DNA from: Candidatus Protochlamydia sp.
GTDB taxonomy: Bacteria > Chlamydiota > Chlamydiia > Chlamydiales > Parachlamydiaceae
Assembly: GCA_013695355.1 (NCBI GenBank)
Contig: JACDAQ010000016.1
Coordinates: 113,473 to 177,472, forward strand
DNA: 64,000 bases
Direction of reading: 5' to 3'
Shown here: positions 43,038-53,026 of the stretch, piece by piece
Numbering within the stretch: the first letter of the stretch is position 1
Layout: every line of letters starts with the position of its first letter
Position numbers and translations under genes: made by a program
The notes under the pieces: model-generated
What the model was told of the DNA's origin: nothing
The model's database searches: none
The model's input: the letters and a program-made list of their open reading frames with translations, nothing else

Positions 43038-43478
43038 ATGGCTATTTCTCATTATATGGATCCCCAGTTAGTTGCTTTTTTAGATGCCTCAAATAGGGAT
43101 GAAGCTTTACAAAAACTTGTCGAGCTTATTTTTAAAAATGGAAAATTAAAAAACAAAGAGCTGTTTTACAATGCCATTATTGAACGAGAAAAAATAGTAT
43201 CAACTGGCATTGGAATGGGAGTCGCCATTCCCCATGCTAAACTTCCTTCATACGATGATTTTTTTGTTGCAATTGGAGTCCTTCCTAAGCCCGTTGAATG
43301 GAACGCCCTTGATGGAGCTCCCGTTCGCCTTATCTTTATGATCGGCGGCCCGGATGATAAACAGACCGAATACTTGCAGCTTCTTTCCAGCCTTACACAA
43401 ACGATCAAGGATGAATCAAAGCGCAAAAAACTCTTGACTCTACAAGATCCAGAGAAAATGATTGCTTTGTTTACCTAA
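43038..43478 (+). CDS. ptsN: PTS IIA-Ntr-like regulatory protein
   Basis: A 146-residue EIIA-fructose/Ntr-fold protein. The phosphorylated His is in 'GIGMGVAIPHAKLPSYDDF'. In the nitrogen PTS such proteins signal rather than transport. It closes the sodA-accD-dut-ptsN run. In Chlamydia the second, DNA-binding ptsN follows directly; here about 5.4 kb of accessory sequence separates them. Confidence 0.93.
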   Translation: MAISHYMDPQLVAFLDASNRDEALQKLVELIFKNGKLKNKELFYNAIIEREKIVSTGIGMGVAIPHAKLPSYDDFFVAIGVLPKPVEWNALDGAPVRLIFMIGGPDDKQTEYLQLLSSLTQTIKDESKRKKLLTLQDPEKMIALFT

Positions 43479-43618
43479 TCATTTCCTTTCAGTTAATAAG
43501 TTAAACTTCTACCAAAAACTATTTAATTAAATACATTAATAAATTAATCTTTATTTTAATTAAAATAAATGCTATGATTATTATATAATAAAATTATTTT
43601 TATAAAAAAGGTGGAAGC

Positions 43619-45472
43619 ATGAATAAATCAAGTATTAATTCCTTTAATGAAATGCAATATATACCCCTTGCTATTAAAACTGAGGCTATTAAAACCGACC
43701 AACCTAAAGATATCAATGTTAGTGAGAAGCTAAAAGGAACATATCATTCAACGGAGAAATTTGTTGCAGAAAACTTAAAGAATAATGGTAAAGTAATTAC
43801 TTCATTTTTTAACGGCATTGCCAAAAATTCGTTTAAATCTCAAAATGAACATCTTCCTAATTCTGTTCTTGATAAAAATATAGATGTACTAAATGAACTG
43901 TTTATCTCGAACACAAGTTTACAAGTTTTATTGAAGAAAAAACAAATGATAGCAGTAAATAAAGATGATTATAAAATTGTAAAAATAAATTCAAAAATTA
44001 ATAAAATTGAAAATCAATTAATAGCACAATATCAGGAATTGCTTAATAACTTAAAAACCTCTATAAATGATCTTTCTGCTTATATCGGAGAAAATAGCAA
44101 TATAGATATTAATCAAATTATTCAATTAGTAGGATCTATTGAAAAAAGAACTAATAAAGATATAGGAAAAATTAATGCATTATCTGAAGATATAGAAATT
44201 TTAAATGAAAAAGCACAAAAAGATACTGATAGTTATTCATTTAAAAAAAGCATTGCCAGAAAAGAAGAGAAAATAGCAAAAATACAACAAAATCTTTATA
44301 ATACTTATAAAGATGGAATACAAAAATGTAATGAATTATTAATTGATGAAGGTAACTTTCTAAAAAGAAATTTAAATTTTTTGCGTAAAGATTGGCAAGC
44401 ATTAATGAATATAATAGAGGGGTCAAGTAGCTTTTTTGTCATTCATGAAAGAGTCATCGAACATTTTAGAGATCCAAAAAAAGTTCAATCGATTATGTCA
44501 TTTGCTATTGTATCAATCTATGCTATTTTGCTTGATTCAGCAGTTCAATTTGGAAGAAGCACTGCAATTGGATCTTTGGCCACCACTACCCTGACTGTTG
44601 CTTTAGACGCTTATACGGATAAAGCAAAGGCCGAGGATAAAGCGAGGGGGATAGGGCCTGAAGCAGAGTCTGATAAACTTAAACTTATGAATGAAAGGGT
44701 AAAAAAATTTAAAGAAAAAGAATTAAATAAATTAAATGAATTGTTAAAAGATTCTACATTAAAGTATTATAAAAATGATGTTGAAAAATATAATAAAATT
44801 AATCGAAATAACATAGACTCATTATCAAAACAATTGAAATTAACTTTCGCTCAACAAGCTGATGATCCACAAAATATAACCGCCCTTGCCCAAAAGATTG
44901 AAAATATTATCATTGATTTCAATGTAAAATCTAAAACGTTAAGATCAAAAATAAAAGATCGAATTAATTTTTGTTCGACAATTCAAAAGGTTTCTGAGTG
45001 CAAATATTCAATTGATAAATCTTTGCGACAAGCCCTTTCGACTCCTATGCCGCAAGAATTTGCAAATATATATCCTTTGCTAAGAAATAAATATGTTGAT
45101 TTGAATGAAGGATATACAAATATGTTTTCCGAACAAAAAATTCAAGAAAATATATTAAAGTTATCGAATAATATTTCACCAGAATCAACTCATCAGCAAA
45201 TCTCTAAAGAGATTAAATCATTGATAAAGGGAAATAATGAAAGCAAAATTATTAAAGAACTTATAAAACTAAATAATAATATTGATAAAAAAACAAAAAA
45301 AGAAATAGTTCAAAATCTAAATGAATTTAATATTAACTACACTGCTAAAAACAATAAATTATTATTTGAATATGAGAAATTGGCTAAACATGTAGTCACT
45401 TTCAATACTAAATTGGACGAAATATGGCTTTTAAAATCACCCCGCACATTTAATGAAGGCAAACTTACCTAG
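43619..45472 (+). CDS. Coiled-coil protein with a paired hydrophobic segment; candidate inclusion-membrane protein
   Basis: A 617-residue, very AT-rich, Lys/Asn/Ile-rich protein with long predicted coiled coils on both sides of one hydrophobic block of about 40 residues ('VQSIMSFAIVSIYAILLDSA' then 'FGRSTAIGSLATTTLTVAL'). Two helices separated by a few residues are the bilobed pattern of chlamydial Inc proteins. A good ribosome site (AGGTGG) precedes the ATG. The next gene is a paralogue, sharing 'NFLRKDWQAL', 'EHFxDPKKVQS', 'KAKAxDKxxGIGPEA' and 'LNELLK'. Inc-like function is an inference; I recognise no characterised family. Confidence 0.6.
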   Translation: MNKSSINSFNEMQYIPLAIKTEAIKTDQPKDINVSEKLKGTYHSTEKFVAENLKNNGKVITSFFNGIAKNSFKSQNEHLPNSVLDKNIDVLNELFISNTSLQVLLKKKQMIAVNKDDYKIVKINSKINKIENQLIAQYQELLNNLKTSINDLSAYIGENSNIDINQIIQLVGSIEKRTNKDIGKINALSEDIEILNEKAQKDTDSYSFKKSIARKEEKIAKIQQNLYNTYKDGIQKCNELLIDEGNFLKRNLNFLRKDWQALMNIIEGSSSFFVIHERVIEHFRDPKKVQSIMSFAIVSIYAILLDSAVQFGRSTAIGSLATTTLTVALDAYTDKAKAEDKARGIGPEAESDKLKLMNERVKKFKEKELNKLNELLKDSTLKYYKNDVEKYNKINRNNIDSLSKQLKLTFAQQADDPQNITALAQKIENIIIDFNVKSKTLRSKIKDRINFCSTIQKVSECKYSIDKSLRQALSTPMPQEFANIYPLLRNKYVDLNEGYTNMFSEQKIQENILKLSNNISPESTHQQISKEIKSLIKGNNESKIIKELIKLNNNIDKKTKKEIVQNLNEFNINYTAKNNKLLFEYEKLAKHVVTFNTKLDEIWLLKSPRTFNEGKLT

Positions 45473-45496
45473 ACCATCTCTCCCCTCTAATTTTTC

Positions 45497-45537
45497 AATA
45501 ACTGCACAGATATTAAAAAAGTATTTGTGCAGTTATT
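45497..45537 (+). terminator. Hairpin terminator after the first coiled-coil gene
   Basis: A perfect 12-bp stem (AATAACTGCACA 45497-45508 with TGTGCAGTTATT 45526-45537) with a 17-nt loop follows the stop by 24 nt and is followed by GTTT. It is likely an intrinsic terminator. Confidence 0.7.
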
Positions 45538-45707
45538 GTTTAAAACAAAATAACAGTATCAATAACTTTAATTTATTAAAGCAAGTAATTAATGACTGCT
45601 GTTTCTAATTCGCTTTATGTAATAAAAATTTATAAAATTCATATTTACTTTTAATTAAAAATAGATTAAGTTTATAAGTCATTTGATTATAAAAACGGAG
45701 GTAATTA

Positions 45708-47599
45708 ATGAATAATATTACAAGCACAAAATCAGAAATACAATTGCAAATTTTTGAAGATAATGACAAAAAACAACTTAATTTTAGTGAGTTTTTAAAC
45801 GAGAACATCAATAAACTCGAAGACATTGCAGGGAATCATCTAAAAAATAATAAAAATGAGATTACTACAGCTCTTGAAGATGCTGTAAAAATCTCAATAC
45901 CTATGAATGATGAATTTAAGGAAAAATCGATAATTGACGAAAAAATTGATTCATTAAGAGAAATATATATATTTAATAACAAACTTAAAGTTTTAATAAA
46001 AAATAAAAATGAAATATTATTACTAAAGAAAGAAAAAAAATTTGATGAGTTAGCTCGAAAATATGATATTGAATCGGGAAAAACTGATGCATTGTCTGAA
46101 AAACATAACTTAAAAATAACTGAAATGCGCAATGGGTTAATAGTTAATTATCAAAAAATACTCGATGCAATGAAAATTTCTATTGAAGAACTAAAGACAC
46201 GAAATGATAAAAACAGCAACATTGATATTAATTTAATAAATAATGTGCTTGAAAGTTTAGAGGCAAACAATAGAAAATATAAAGAAAAAATCATTAAACT
46301 ATTAATTGATATTGAAATTTGCAAATTAAATTTAAAAATAACAATGATATAGATGCAATACTTTCCATTGAAAATCAAATAGCTCAAAAAGAACAACAAC
46401 TTGAAAAATATCAAAATAATTTATACCGGTTGTATGAAGAAAAAATAAATGATTTAAAAAATATAATAATTAGTAATGTCAATTTTTTTAAAAAATCATT
46501 TAATTTTTTACGAAAGGATTGGCAAGCATTAAAAAAAATTGTAAGCAGCTCGAGCAGTTTTTTAGTTATACATCAAAGAATTGTCGAGCATTTTAAAGAT
46601 CCTAAGAAAGTACAGTCTGCCATTGTTTTCGCTATTGTAACAATTTATTCCATCCTACTTGAAACCGTCATTCTTTTAGGGAAACAAACAGCCCTTGGAA
46701 TATTAGCTGTGACTACAATTAAAAGTGCTGTTGAGGCCATTTTAAGTAAGGCTAAAGCTGATGATAAAGTCAAAGGCATTGGACCTGAGGCGGATGCTCT
46801 CAAATTAAAACTTATGAACGATAGAATAAAAAAATTTAAAGAAGATCATTTAGATAAGCTAAATGAATTATTAAAAAATCCAATTATAAAAGAAAGAAAA
46901 AGTTTTAATTATTTTAATAAAAAAATTGAGTTGAGTACAATAAAATTCAATAATAAAATCAATTTGATTGAAAACAATCAAATTGAAGGTTTGGATAGTA
47001 TCGACACACTAACTTTGATCATAGAAACTAATATTTCTGACTTCAAAAGAAAATCAAAATCATTAAAATCAGAAATAAAAACACGTTTAAATTTCTATAA
47101 AACTTTACAAGAACTTTTAAATACCAGAAGTAATGTAGAAAAATTATTAAGACAAAATGCTAGAACCCCTATGCTTAAAATATTCGCTGAGCAATATAAC
47201 CAATTCAAAAACAATTATCTTGAATTAAATAAAAAATATCGAAAAATTACAAATTCAGAAAAAAAGATTCAGGAAGTGATTATTGATTTGCATGATAAAA
47301 TTACAGATGATCTGTCAAATCGAAAAATTTTAAAAAAAATCAATTTGATCATTGATTTATTAAAGAGCCATCATTTGAGTGAGTCAATAATGAGTCTCAA
47401 GTCAATCGAGCAAGACATTGAAAACAGGACAAAACTTGAAATAAGGCAAGATTTGCTTAAAATTCATTCTACTTATAGAGTTGATAATCAAAATTTGTTA
47501 AATGAATATCAAAATTTTTCTGAAGAAATTGTTCATTTTAATGAAAAATTGGATGAATATTCTTGGTTCTCAAAGAACCCTCAAATTATCGAAGATTAG
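45708..47599 (+). pseudogene. Frameshifted paralogue of the coiled-coil, Inc-like gene
   Basis: Two frames together give a protein of about 630 residues, parallel to the previous gene: 45708-46352 (N-terminal coiled coil) and 46319-47599 (hydrophobic block and C-terminal coiled coil). The -1 shift lies near the five-A run 46334-46338: 'LLIDIEICKL' continues as 'NNNDIDAILSIENQIAQKE' in the other frame. It keeps a perfect GGAGG ribosome site and the paralogous blocks 'NFLRKDWQAL', 'KKVQSAIVFAIVTIYSILLE' and 'DKVKGIGPEA'. Recent inactivation, phase variation by slippage or a sequencing slip are all possible. Confidence 0.75.
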
Positions 47600-47606
47600 A
47601 AATTTA

Positions 47607-47637
47607 AAAAATAGCGTGCCTTTCAGCACGCTATTTT
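47607..47637. terminator. Bidirectional intrinsic terminator
   Basis: A perfect 12-bp stem (47607-47618/19 region against 47626-47637, core ATAGCGTGC / GCACGCTAT) with flanking A and T runs lies between the convergent coiled-coil gene (plus) and the Cys-repeat secreted protein gene (minus). The A and T tracts allow termination in both directions. Confidence 0.85.
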
Positions 47638-47648
47638 TGTTGTAAGTG

Positions 47649-48203
47649 TTAGTTAATACGTTCAGCTTGAACAAGTGTAAATAATCCTGTTGGGACAGTA
47701 TTAAGCGCAGTTAAGAAACTAAATCCGGTGACTTGGCCACAATGTGTTTTTACAGAAGCTGTGAAAACTGGGTTGGCTCCTGGTACAGGAAAATTAAAAA
47801 GTTGGATAGTCAGTTGGCCATTAATCGGTCCAAGAGCATAAGTCGCAAGAACATTTTCTCTATGAATGTGTACAATTTGACCATTAATAATGGCTGTTAA
47901 ATCTACAAATGTAATAAGTGCAGTTCCATCAGCATTGATAATAGCCTGTCCCACCACTGCTTGCGATTGAGGTAAAGCAGGTGAGCCAATACCATCTCTG
48001 CTATTGCTTGAACCGCTAAACTGATAAGTGCCTGCGAGATCATTATTTGTAATTATTCCTAAAGGCCGATCGCAGCGATTTTCACAGCGGTTTTCGCAAC
48101 GATTTTCGCATTGATTTTCATCTTTACATTTTGCTGTTAATGGGCTGGCAAATGCAGCGGCTGCAATGACTAAACCCAAGCATGTTGTAAGTATTTTTTT
48201 CAT
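47649..48203 (-). CDS. Secreted protein with Cys-Glu-Asn-Arg repeats
   Basis: A 184-residue protein with a Sec signal peptide ('MKKILTTCLGLVIAAAAFAS'). The mature start holds evenly spaced cysteines (C32, C36, C40, C44 in 'QCENRCENRCENRCD'). The rest (about 50-184) is beta-rich and Gly/Pro-containing ('GTYQFSGSS', 'AIINADGTALITFVDLTAII', 'LGPINGQLTIQLFNFPVPG') and ends after 'LFTLVQAERIN'. It may be a lipocalin-like or barrel-like fold, but I recognise no family. Regular cysteines suggest disulfide cross-linking in the periplasm or envelope, a theme in chlamydial outer-membrane proteins; this is an inference. Confidence 0.7.
   Translation of the reverse strand: MKKILTTCLGLVIAAAAFASPLTAKCKDENQCENRCENRCENRCDRPLGIITNNDLAGTYQFSGSSNSRDGIGSPALPQSQAVVGQAIINADGTALITFVDLTAIINGQIVHIHRENVLATYALGPINGQLTIQLFNFPVPGANPVFTASVKTHCGQVTGFSFLTALNTVPTGLFTLVQAERIN
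48073..48120. repeat. Four 12-bp tandem repeats coding for Cys-Glu-Asn-Arg/Gln
   Basis: Units CAGCGATTTTCA, CAGCGGTTTTCG, CAACGATTTTCG and CATTGATTTTCA follow each other without gaps inside the secreted-protein gene. The copy number could vary in steps of four residues. Confidence 0.85.
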
Positions 48204-48276
48204 AATAAATTCCTTTGTTAATTGAAGTTAATTCTTTAAATAAACCAAAGGCTTTTGCATAAGCGCGCAGCCCTAA

Positions 48277-48333
48277 TCCTCTGTTACAAAAGTTTTAACC
48301 TACTTTTATCATTAAAATTTTTGTAACAGAGGA
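48277..48333. repeat. Long near-perfect hairpin upstream of the secreted-protein gene
   Basis: A 15-bp perfect outer arm (TCCTCTGTTACAAAA 48277-48291 with 48319-48333) continues through seven more near-paired bases (GTTTTAA / TTAAAAT) to a 13-nt loop. It lies 74 nt upstream of the secreted-protein start. It may be an operator, a small-RNA hairpin, a terminator or a short palindromic repeat. Confidence 0.6.
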
Positions 48334-48790
48334 CTAACATTTAAAAATAAAAATTTGGATAAGAATCAGGCTGTTTTTATCCAAAATCGCATTCAAAAAT
48401 GCCTTGTAAGACTGTTTCAAGCAATGCATCAGTTCAAATAACCTATGTCATAGTCTTTTTTTTAATTCAATAGACATAATGCCCATTGCTGCACCAAAAT
48501 ACCTTTTTTTATTGCAAACCAGGTGTGGAATATTTGTAAAAAAATATTTTTAAATTTTTACTTTTATTTTTTCTTATTTAGCTTTTCGCATGGTTGAAAA
48601 CAGCCACTGCTTTATTGGAATCCAATCATTCAGGAAAATTCATAAACTATATAAAAAACTGCCGTTCATAGCTCCCTGGCTTTGTAATTTAACTGTATAT
48701 TCCATCGCAAAAAGCAAATTTTGAACTAAAGAAATTACAGTTTAAATATAATATGTTATTTATTTCTAAAAAAATATAATTTAGACTAGT

Positions 48791-48809
48791 GAATTCACTT
48801 GGGTATAAC
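48791..48809. repeat. Solo end of the palindromic element
   Basis: GAATTCACTTGGGTATAAC is the exact reverse complement of 2244-2262, the left tip of element copy 1 plus its flank. No second arm is present nearby, so it is a decayed or deleted copy. Confidence 0.65.
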
Positions 48810-48924
48810 ATTGATTTGCATAAAAATTAAAAAAATGTTTAAATATCTATTTTGAACCCAGCTAGCCCTATTAGGCTGGCGAAGAAAAAGTCACTTAAGT
48901 TTGTTTTAATAAGAGAGTGTTGCA

Positions 48925-49656
48925 ATGGATTTAAAAATTAGAGATGTCGCTGATCTTTTAAATGTCTCTGAATCAACAATTAGACGTTGGATTTCTGATG
49001 GCAAAATCCCCACTTACCGGATTAATCAACATTATTATTTTTCTCGGACGGAAATTGAAAACTGGGTTATCTCCCATAAATTAGATATGACCCACGGCTC
49101 TTCTCCATTTACTGCTCAAAAAAAGAACGATTCTATTGCTCCTTCAAAAAAAATAGCCACTACCAGCGGAGTTCAGCAATACAGCTTATTTAGGGCCATT
49201 CATAAAGGCGAAGTCCTTCATCATGTTTTAGGGTCTACCAAGGAAGAAATTATTCGCGCCACGATGAAAAAAATGGCTAAACATTTGAATATTGATGCTG
49301 AAGTCATGACCGATCTTCTTTTAGATCGAGAAAATATGATGCCTACTGCTTTAAATAATGGTATTGCCGTCCCCCATACACGAGATTCCTTGCTTGCGCA
49401 TCATGATGCAATCGTCGTCGTTTTTTTAGATAAGCCGCTGGATTATGGGGCTTTAGACGGAAAGCCTGTGCATACCTTATTTTTCTTGTTCGCTTGTGAA
49501 GATAAGCGTCACTTACATTTGTTAGCTAAAATTGCCCACTTGAGCAGCAATCCAGACAGTTTGGATTTTTTTCAGACCAAACCAGGCAAAGATGAGCTTT
49601 TAACATTTGTTAAAGAGTGGGAAAGCCTTGTTCCGGATAATAGGCCCTCTTCTTGA
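48925..49656 (+). CDS. DNA-binding PTS IIA-Ntr-like protein (PtsN2)
   Basis: A 243-residue fusion. The N-terminal excisionase/MerR-type helix-turn-helix is clear ('IRDVADLLNVSESTIRRWI', 'GKIPTYRINQHYYFSRTEIENW'). After a linker, an EIIA-Ntr domain follows with its phospho-His in 'NNGIAVPHTRDSLLAHHD'. It matches the chlamydial second PtsN, which joins DNA binding to PTS signalling. AAGAGAG lies upstream of the ATG. In Chlamydia it neighbours ptsN directly. Confidence 0.9.
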   Translation: MDLKIRDVADLLNVSESTIRRWISDGKIPTYRINQHYYFSRTEIENWVISHKLDMTHGSSPFTAQKKNDSIAPSKKIATTSGVQQYSLFRAIHKGEVLHHVLGSTKEEIIRATMKKMAKHLNIDAEVMTDLLLDRENMMPTALNNGIAVPHTRDSLLAHHDAIVVVFLDKPLDYGALDGKPVHTLFFLFACEDKRHLHLLAKIAHLSSNPDSLDFFQTKPGKDELLTFVKEWESLVPDNRPSS

Positions 49657-50011
49657 AGGAGGCTGAGCTTAAATTGTTTGTTTTTAGTACTAATGAACTC
49701 GAAAATGGATTTCTCAAAAAAGATATGATAATAAATCATGAATTCATAATTTAAAAAACATTTAACTAAGTCAAAAAGCGAGACGCGGCGAGAATTTTTT
49801 TTTACCTTGGGCTAATGTAAAATTGTCCCTCTGCGTCTCTGCATCTTATTGCCTCCGCGTTAAATTACTTTGTCACAAGTACATGGCTTAAAAACAAGCC
49901 TATATGATGCGGATTATTAATAACCTGAGTTAATAGGTGGAAGCTGTTACCTAGAATAAATTCTTTGAATTCATAAGGTAAGTTATGCCTGCCTATTCTG
50001 AGATGGAAAGA
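49657..50011. other. Intergenic region with degenerate 'GCGTCTCTGC'-type repeats
   Basis: An imperfect palindrome spans about 49782-49860: left arm 'GCGAGACGCGGCGAG', right arm 'CTCTGCGTCTCTGC' and 'CCTCCGCGTT'. Such short repeats occur widely in environmental bacterial genomes. Near 49921 is a short similarity to element tips (TAACCTGAGTT). No gene is supported. Confidence 0.4.
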
Positions 50012-50041
50012 GCAGGCGCTGGCATTTTTCCAAGCGCCTGC
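50012..50041 (-). terminator. clpC terminator hairpin
   Basis: A 9-bp GC-rich perfect stem (GCAGGCGCT 50012-50020 with AGCGCCTGC 50033-50041), extended by GG/CC, lies just after the clpC stop. On the minus strand it is followed by TCTTTCC. It is likely the clpC terminator. Confidence 0.7.
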
Positions 50042-50048
50042 AGAGGCT

Positions 50049-52592
50049 TTATAAGTTTGAAGCTGCGGGAGCTTTTGGCTTTGCATGCAGAGGAAATACT
50101 TCTTCATCAACAAAGACAATTTCCCCATTTTCTACTGTTATACGGCAGCGACGCCCTTCGTTCGGATACATTAACATTTTTTCCGCCAATGGATCTTCCA
50201 GATATTGTTCTATCGTCCGGCGTAATGGCCTCGCTCCCATTTCAACCTGGAAGCCTTTATCAACCAGAAAACCTTTGGCTGTCTCATCGAGTTCGATAAA
50301 CATTTCACGCCGCCCTAAACGTTTTTGAAGTTTACTTATTTCTAAAGTAATGACTTGCAAAAGATTGTCCCTATTTAGAGGATGGAAAATAACGACGTCA
50401 TTCAAACGATTAAGAAATTCAGGTTTAAAGCGTTTTTTTACCTCGCCTTCTATTTTTTCTTTGATGTGGTTATAATCCAACGAACCTTCCGAAGCACCAA
50501 ATCCAATCTCGGTGCTTTTCTTTATCAGGTCGGCTCCCAAATTGGAAGTCATAATCACAATTGTATTCCGGAAATCAACCTTCCTTCCAAAGGAATCAGT
50601 CAAACGTCCTTCTTCTAAGATTTGTAAAAGCAGGTCCATCACATCAGGATGTGCTTTTTCAATTTCATCAAAAAGCACAACCGAATAAGGACGCTGGCGC
50701 ACCTGCTCTGTCAGCTGCCCTCCCTCCTCATGGCCTACATAACCAGGAGGCGATCCTGTCATACGACTAACTGCAAATTTTTCCATATATTCAGACATAT
50801 CCACCTGAATCAAGGCATCTTCGCCGCCAAACATGTTAATGGCTAAAAGCCTGGCCAAAAGTGTTTTCCCCACTCCCGTGGGGCCAAGGAATAGGAAAGC
50901 GCCAATGGGGCGGTTTGGGTCTTTTATGTCTGCACGGCTTCTTCTGATGGCTCGGCAAACCGTTTTTATGGCATCTTCCTGCCCTATGATCCCTTCTTTG
51001 AGGATTTCTTCCATTTTAAGGACTTTCTGAAGCTCACCTTCGGTCAGACGATTCAATGGAATACCTGTCTGTCTTGCGATCACGCTGGCGACATCTTCAT
51101 CCTCAACGATAACTTCATGCTCTTCTTTGCTGATTTCCCATTCCGCCCGAATTTGCTGGAGTTGTTCCCTTAAAGTTTTTTCACGGTCGCGCAATTTCGC
51201 AGCTTTTTCGTATTCCTGCTTGCTGATCGATTCTTCTTTAGCAATGCGGGTCGTTTCTATTTCAGCCTCGAATTTGCTGATATCCTGAGGCTGATTCATC
51301 ATTGAGATTCGCATTTTTGCTCCAGCCTCATCGATCAGGTCGATCGCCTTATCAGGCAGAAAGCGGCCATGGATGTAACGGTCAGATAAAATGGCGGCGG
51401 CATTAATTGCTTGATTAGTGAAAATGACCTTATGATGCTTTTCATATTCTGGCTTTAGACCAAATAGAATTTCAATAGTTTCTTCAACTGTAGGTGGCGC
51501 GATCATAATTTTTTGGAAGCGCCGTTCAAGAGCAGCATCTTTTTCGATATGCTTGCGGTATTCATCTATGGTGGTAGCTCCGATGCACTGCAGTTCACCG
51601 CGAGATAAGGCTGGTTTCAATATATTAGAAGCATCAATAGCGCCCTCAGCAGCACCCGCACCGACGATCGTGTGCAGTTCATCTATAAAAAGCAGAACAT
51701 TTCCATTTTTTTTGATCTCGTCCATAACAGCTTTGATCCGTTCTTCAAATTGTCCGCGGTATTTCGTACCGGCAATCATTAAAGCTAAATCCAATGTGAT
51801 CAATTTTTTCTTGCGCAGTGTATCGGGAACGTCTCCACGCACAATAGCTTGGGCAAGCCCTTCCACAATTGCTGTTTTACCCACTCCCGCTTCTCCAACA
51901 AGGACGGGATTGTTTTTACGGCGGCGGCAAAGGATCAGGATCAATCGTTCAATCTCTTCTTTACGTCCGATGACCGGATCCATTTTCCCCTCGCGGCACA
52001 TATCTGTCAGATCATGACCATAAGCTTTTAGGGCAGGCATTTTATCATTAGTGCCCGGCTGCATGCCTTTATCGTACGGAGGCTTATTTTGTCCGCCCGG
52101 ATTTTGACCCGAAGGATTTAAACTTGAGCCAGTAATGGGAGGAAGTTGAAGGTTAAATGTTTCGAGTTCTTTTAAAACTTCTTTACGTACTTCCTTTAAA
52201 TTAACGTTCAAATTTTCCAAAACTTGCGCTGCAACTCCGTCTGTCTGGCGTAAAAGTCCTAGCAATAAATGCTCGGTTCCAACGTAGTTGTGATTAAGGT
52301 TGGCAGCTTCTTCATTGGCAAATTCGAAGACCTTTTTAACTTTTCCCGTCAAAGCCGGATCGCCATAAACTTGAATTTCAGGGCCATATCCGACAAGCTT
52401 TTCAACCTCGCTGCGTACAGTTTCAAAATCAATATTTAGATTGCGTAAAACATTGACAGCTACTCCTTGACCTAATTTTAGGAGGCCTAAGAGGACATGT
52501 TCCGTGCCCAAGTAATTGTGGTTAAGGCGCTGAGCCTCTTTTTTTGCCAACTTAATGACTTGTTTTGCACGATTAGTAAATTTATCAAACAT
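50049..52592 (-). CDS. clpC: ATP-dependent Clp protease ATP-binding subunit ClpC
   Basis: An 847-residue HSP100 unfoldase that feeds proteins to ClpP. Domains in order: two Clp-N repeats ('[20 protein letters not shown]', '[20 protein letters not shown]'), AAA-1 with Walker A '[14 protein letters not shown]', a UVR middle region ('[19 protein letters not shown]') and AAA-2 with '[15 protein letters not shown]', then the C-terminal D2-small domain. The UVR motif marks ClpC rather than ClpB or ClpA. Confidence 0.97.
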   Translation of the reverse strand: MFDKFTNRAKQVIKLAKKEAQRLNHNYLGTEHVLLGLLKLGQGVAVNVLRNLNIDFETVRSEVEKLVGYGPEIQVYGDPALTGKVKKVFEFANEEAANLNHNYVGTEHLLLGLLRQTDGVAAQVLENLNVNLKEVRKEVLKELETFNLQLPPITGSSLNPSGQNPGGQNKPPYDKGMQPGTNDKMPALKAYGHDLTDMCREGKMDPVIGRKEEIERLILILCRRRKNNPVLVGEAGVGKTAIVEGLAQAIVRGDVPDTLRKKKLITLDLALMIAGTKYRGQFEERIKAVMDEIKKNGNVLLFIDELHTIVGAGAAEGAIDASNILKPALSRGELQCIGATTIDEYRKHIEKDAALERRFQKIMIAPPTVEETIEILFGLKPEYEKHHKVIFTNQAINAAAILSDRYIHGRFLPDKAIDLIDEAGAKMRISMMNQPQDISKFEAEIETTRIAKEESISKQEYEKAAKLRDREKTLREQLQQIRAEWEISKEEHEVIVEDEDVASVIARQTGIPLNRLTEGELQKVLKMEEILKEGIIGQEDAIKTVCRAIRRSRADIKDPNRPIGAFLFLGPTGVGKTLLARLLAINMFGGEDALIQVDMSEYMEKFAVSRMTGSPPGYVGHEEGGQLTEQVRQRPYSVVLFDEIEKAHPDVMDLLLQILEEGRLTDSFGRKVDFRNTIVIMTSNLGADLIKKSTEIGFGASEGSLDYNHIKEKIEGEVKKRFKPEFLNRLNDVVIFHPLNRDNLLQVITLEISKLQKRLGRREMFIELDETAKGFLVDKGFQVEMGARPLRRTIEQYLEDPLAEKMLMYPNEGRRCRITVENGEIVFVDEEVFPLHAKPKAPAASNL

Positions 52593-53026
52593 GTCGAACT
52601 CGCTTTGTTAAAAAAATCGGATTAGCTCGTTATCATATAATTTTGGTTCTAAAATACATAAGGTAACTTCAACGTAATGAATTTAGAAGGAGGTGTTTTC
52701 CCCATTCTCTACGAATTCATTTAACTGGAGAAACTTATCTCCGTGATGAGTTTAAAATTATACAAAGTCCAAGTTTTAGGTTTTTAAGTGCCTTTTCTCA
52801 AATGTAGAGGTCGCCCCCATTTTTTGCAAAAAAAAACGCTCGCCACGTCGATAATTAGACAGGTTATCCAAGACTACCTCTTTCTGCGAGCATATAATCA
52901 TATAAATGGTTCATTTTGCTAAGCTATAAAAATTGTATTAAAGCTTGATATTAATGATCTTTAACTAATATTATTTTAAATAATGGCATTTATCATTAAA
53001 ATTACTAATTTTTAACCTTTCTAGAA
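52593..53026. other. Divergent intergenic region, clpC to MFS transporter
   Basis: It is AT-rich in parts. A nine-A run (52828-52836) is followed by a short GC-rich patch with GCTCGC/GCGAGC ends (about 52839-52890). I see no gene and no known riboswitch or RNA. Confidence 0.4.

Larger units (their letters stand above)
48204..48924. other. 721-bp intergenic region without a supported gene
   Basis: It contains the 48277-48333 hairpin and a solo end of the palindromic element family (48791-48809). The remainder is AT-rich with no coding signal. It lies between the secreted-protein gene (minus) and ptsN2 (plus), so two promoters are expected but not clearly seen. Confidence 0.5.

Noticed and set aside
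51553..52017. 154-codon open frame on the plus strand inside clpC
   Set aside because: It is antisense to the AAA-1 domain, whose sequence is fully conserved, and has low-complexity Ser/Arg content typical of a mirror frame.
52798..52901. Possible small gene on the minus strand upstream of clpC
   Set aside because: The frame is broken by the nine-A run and has no ribosome site.
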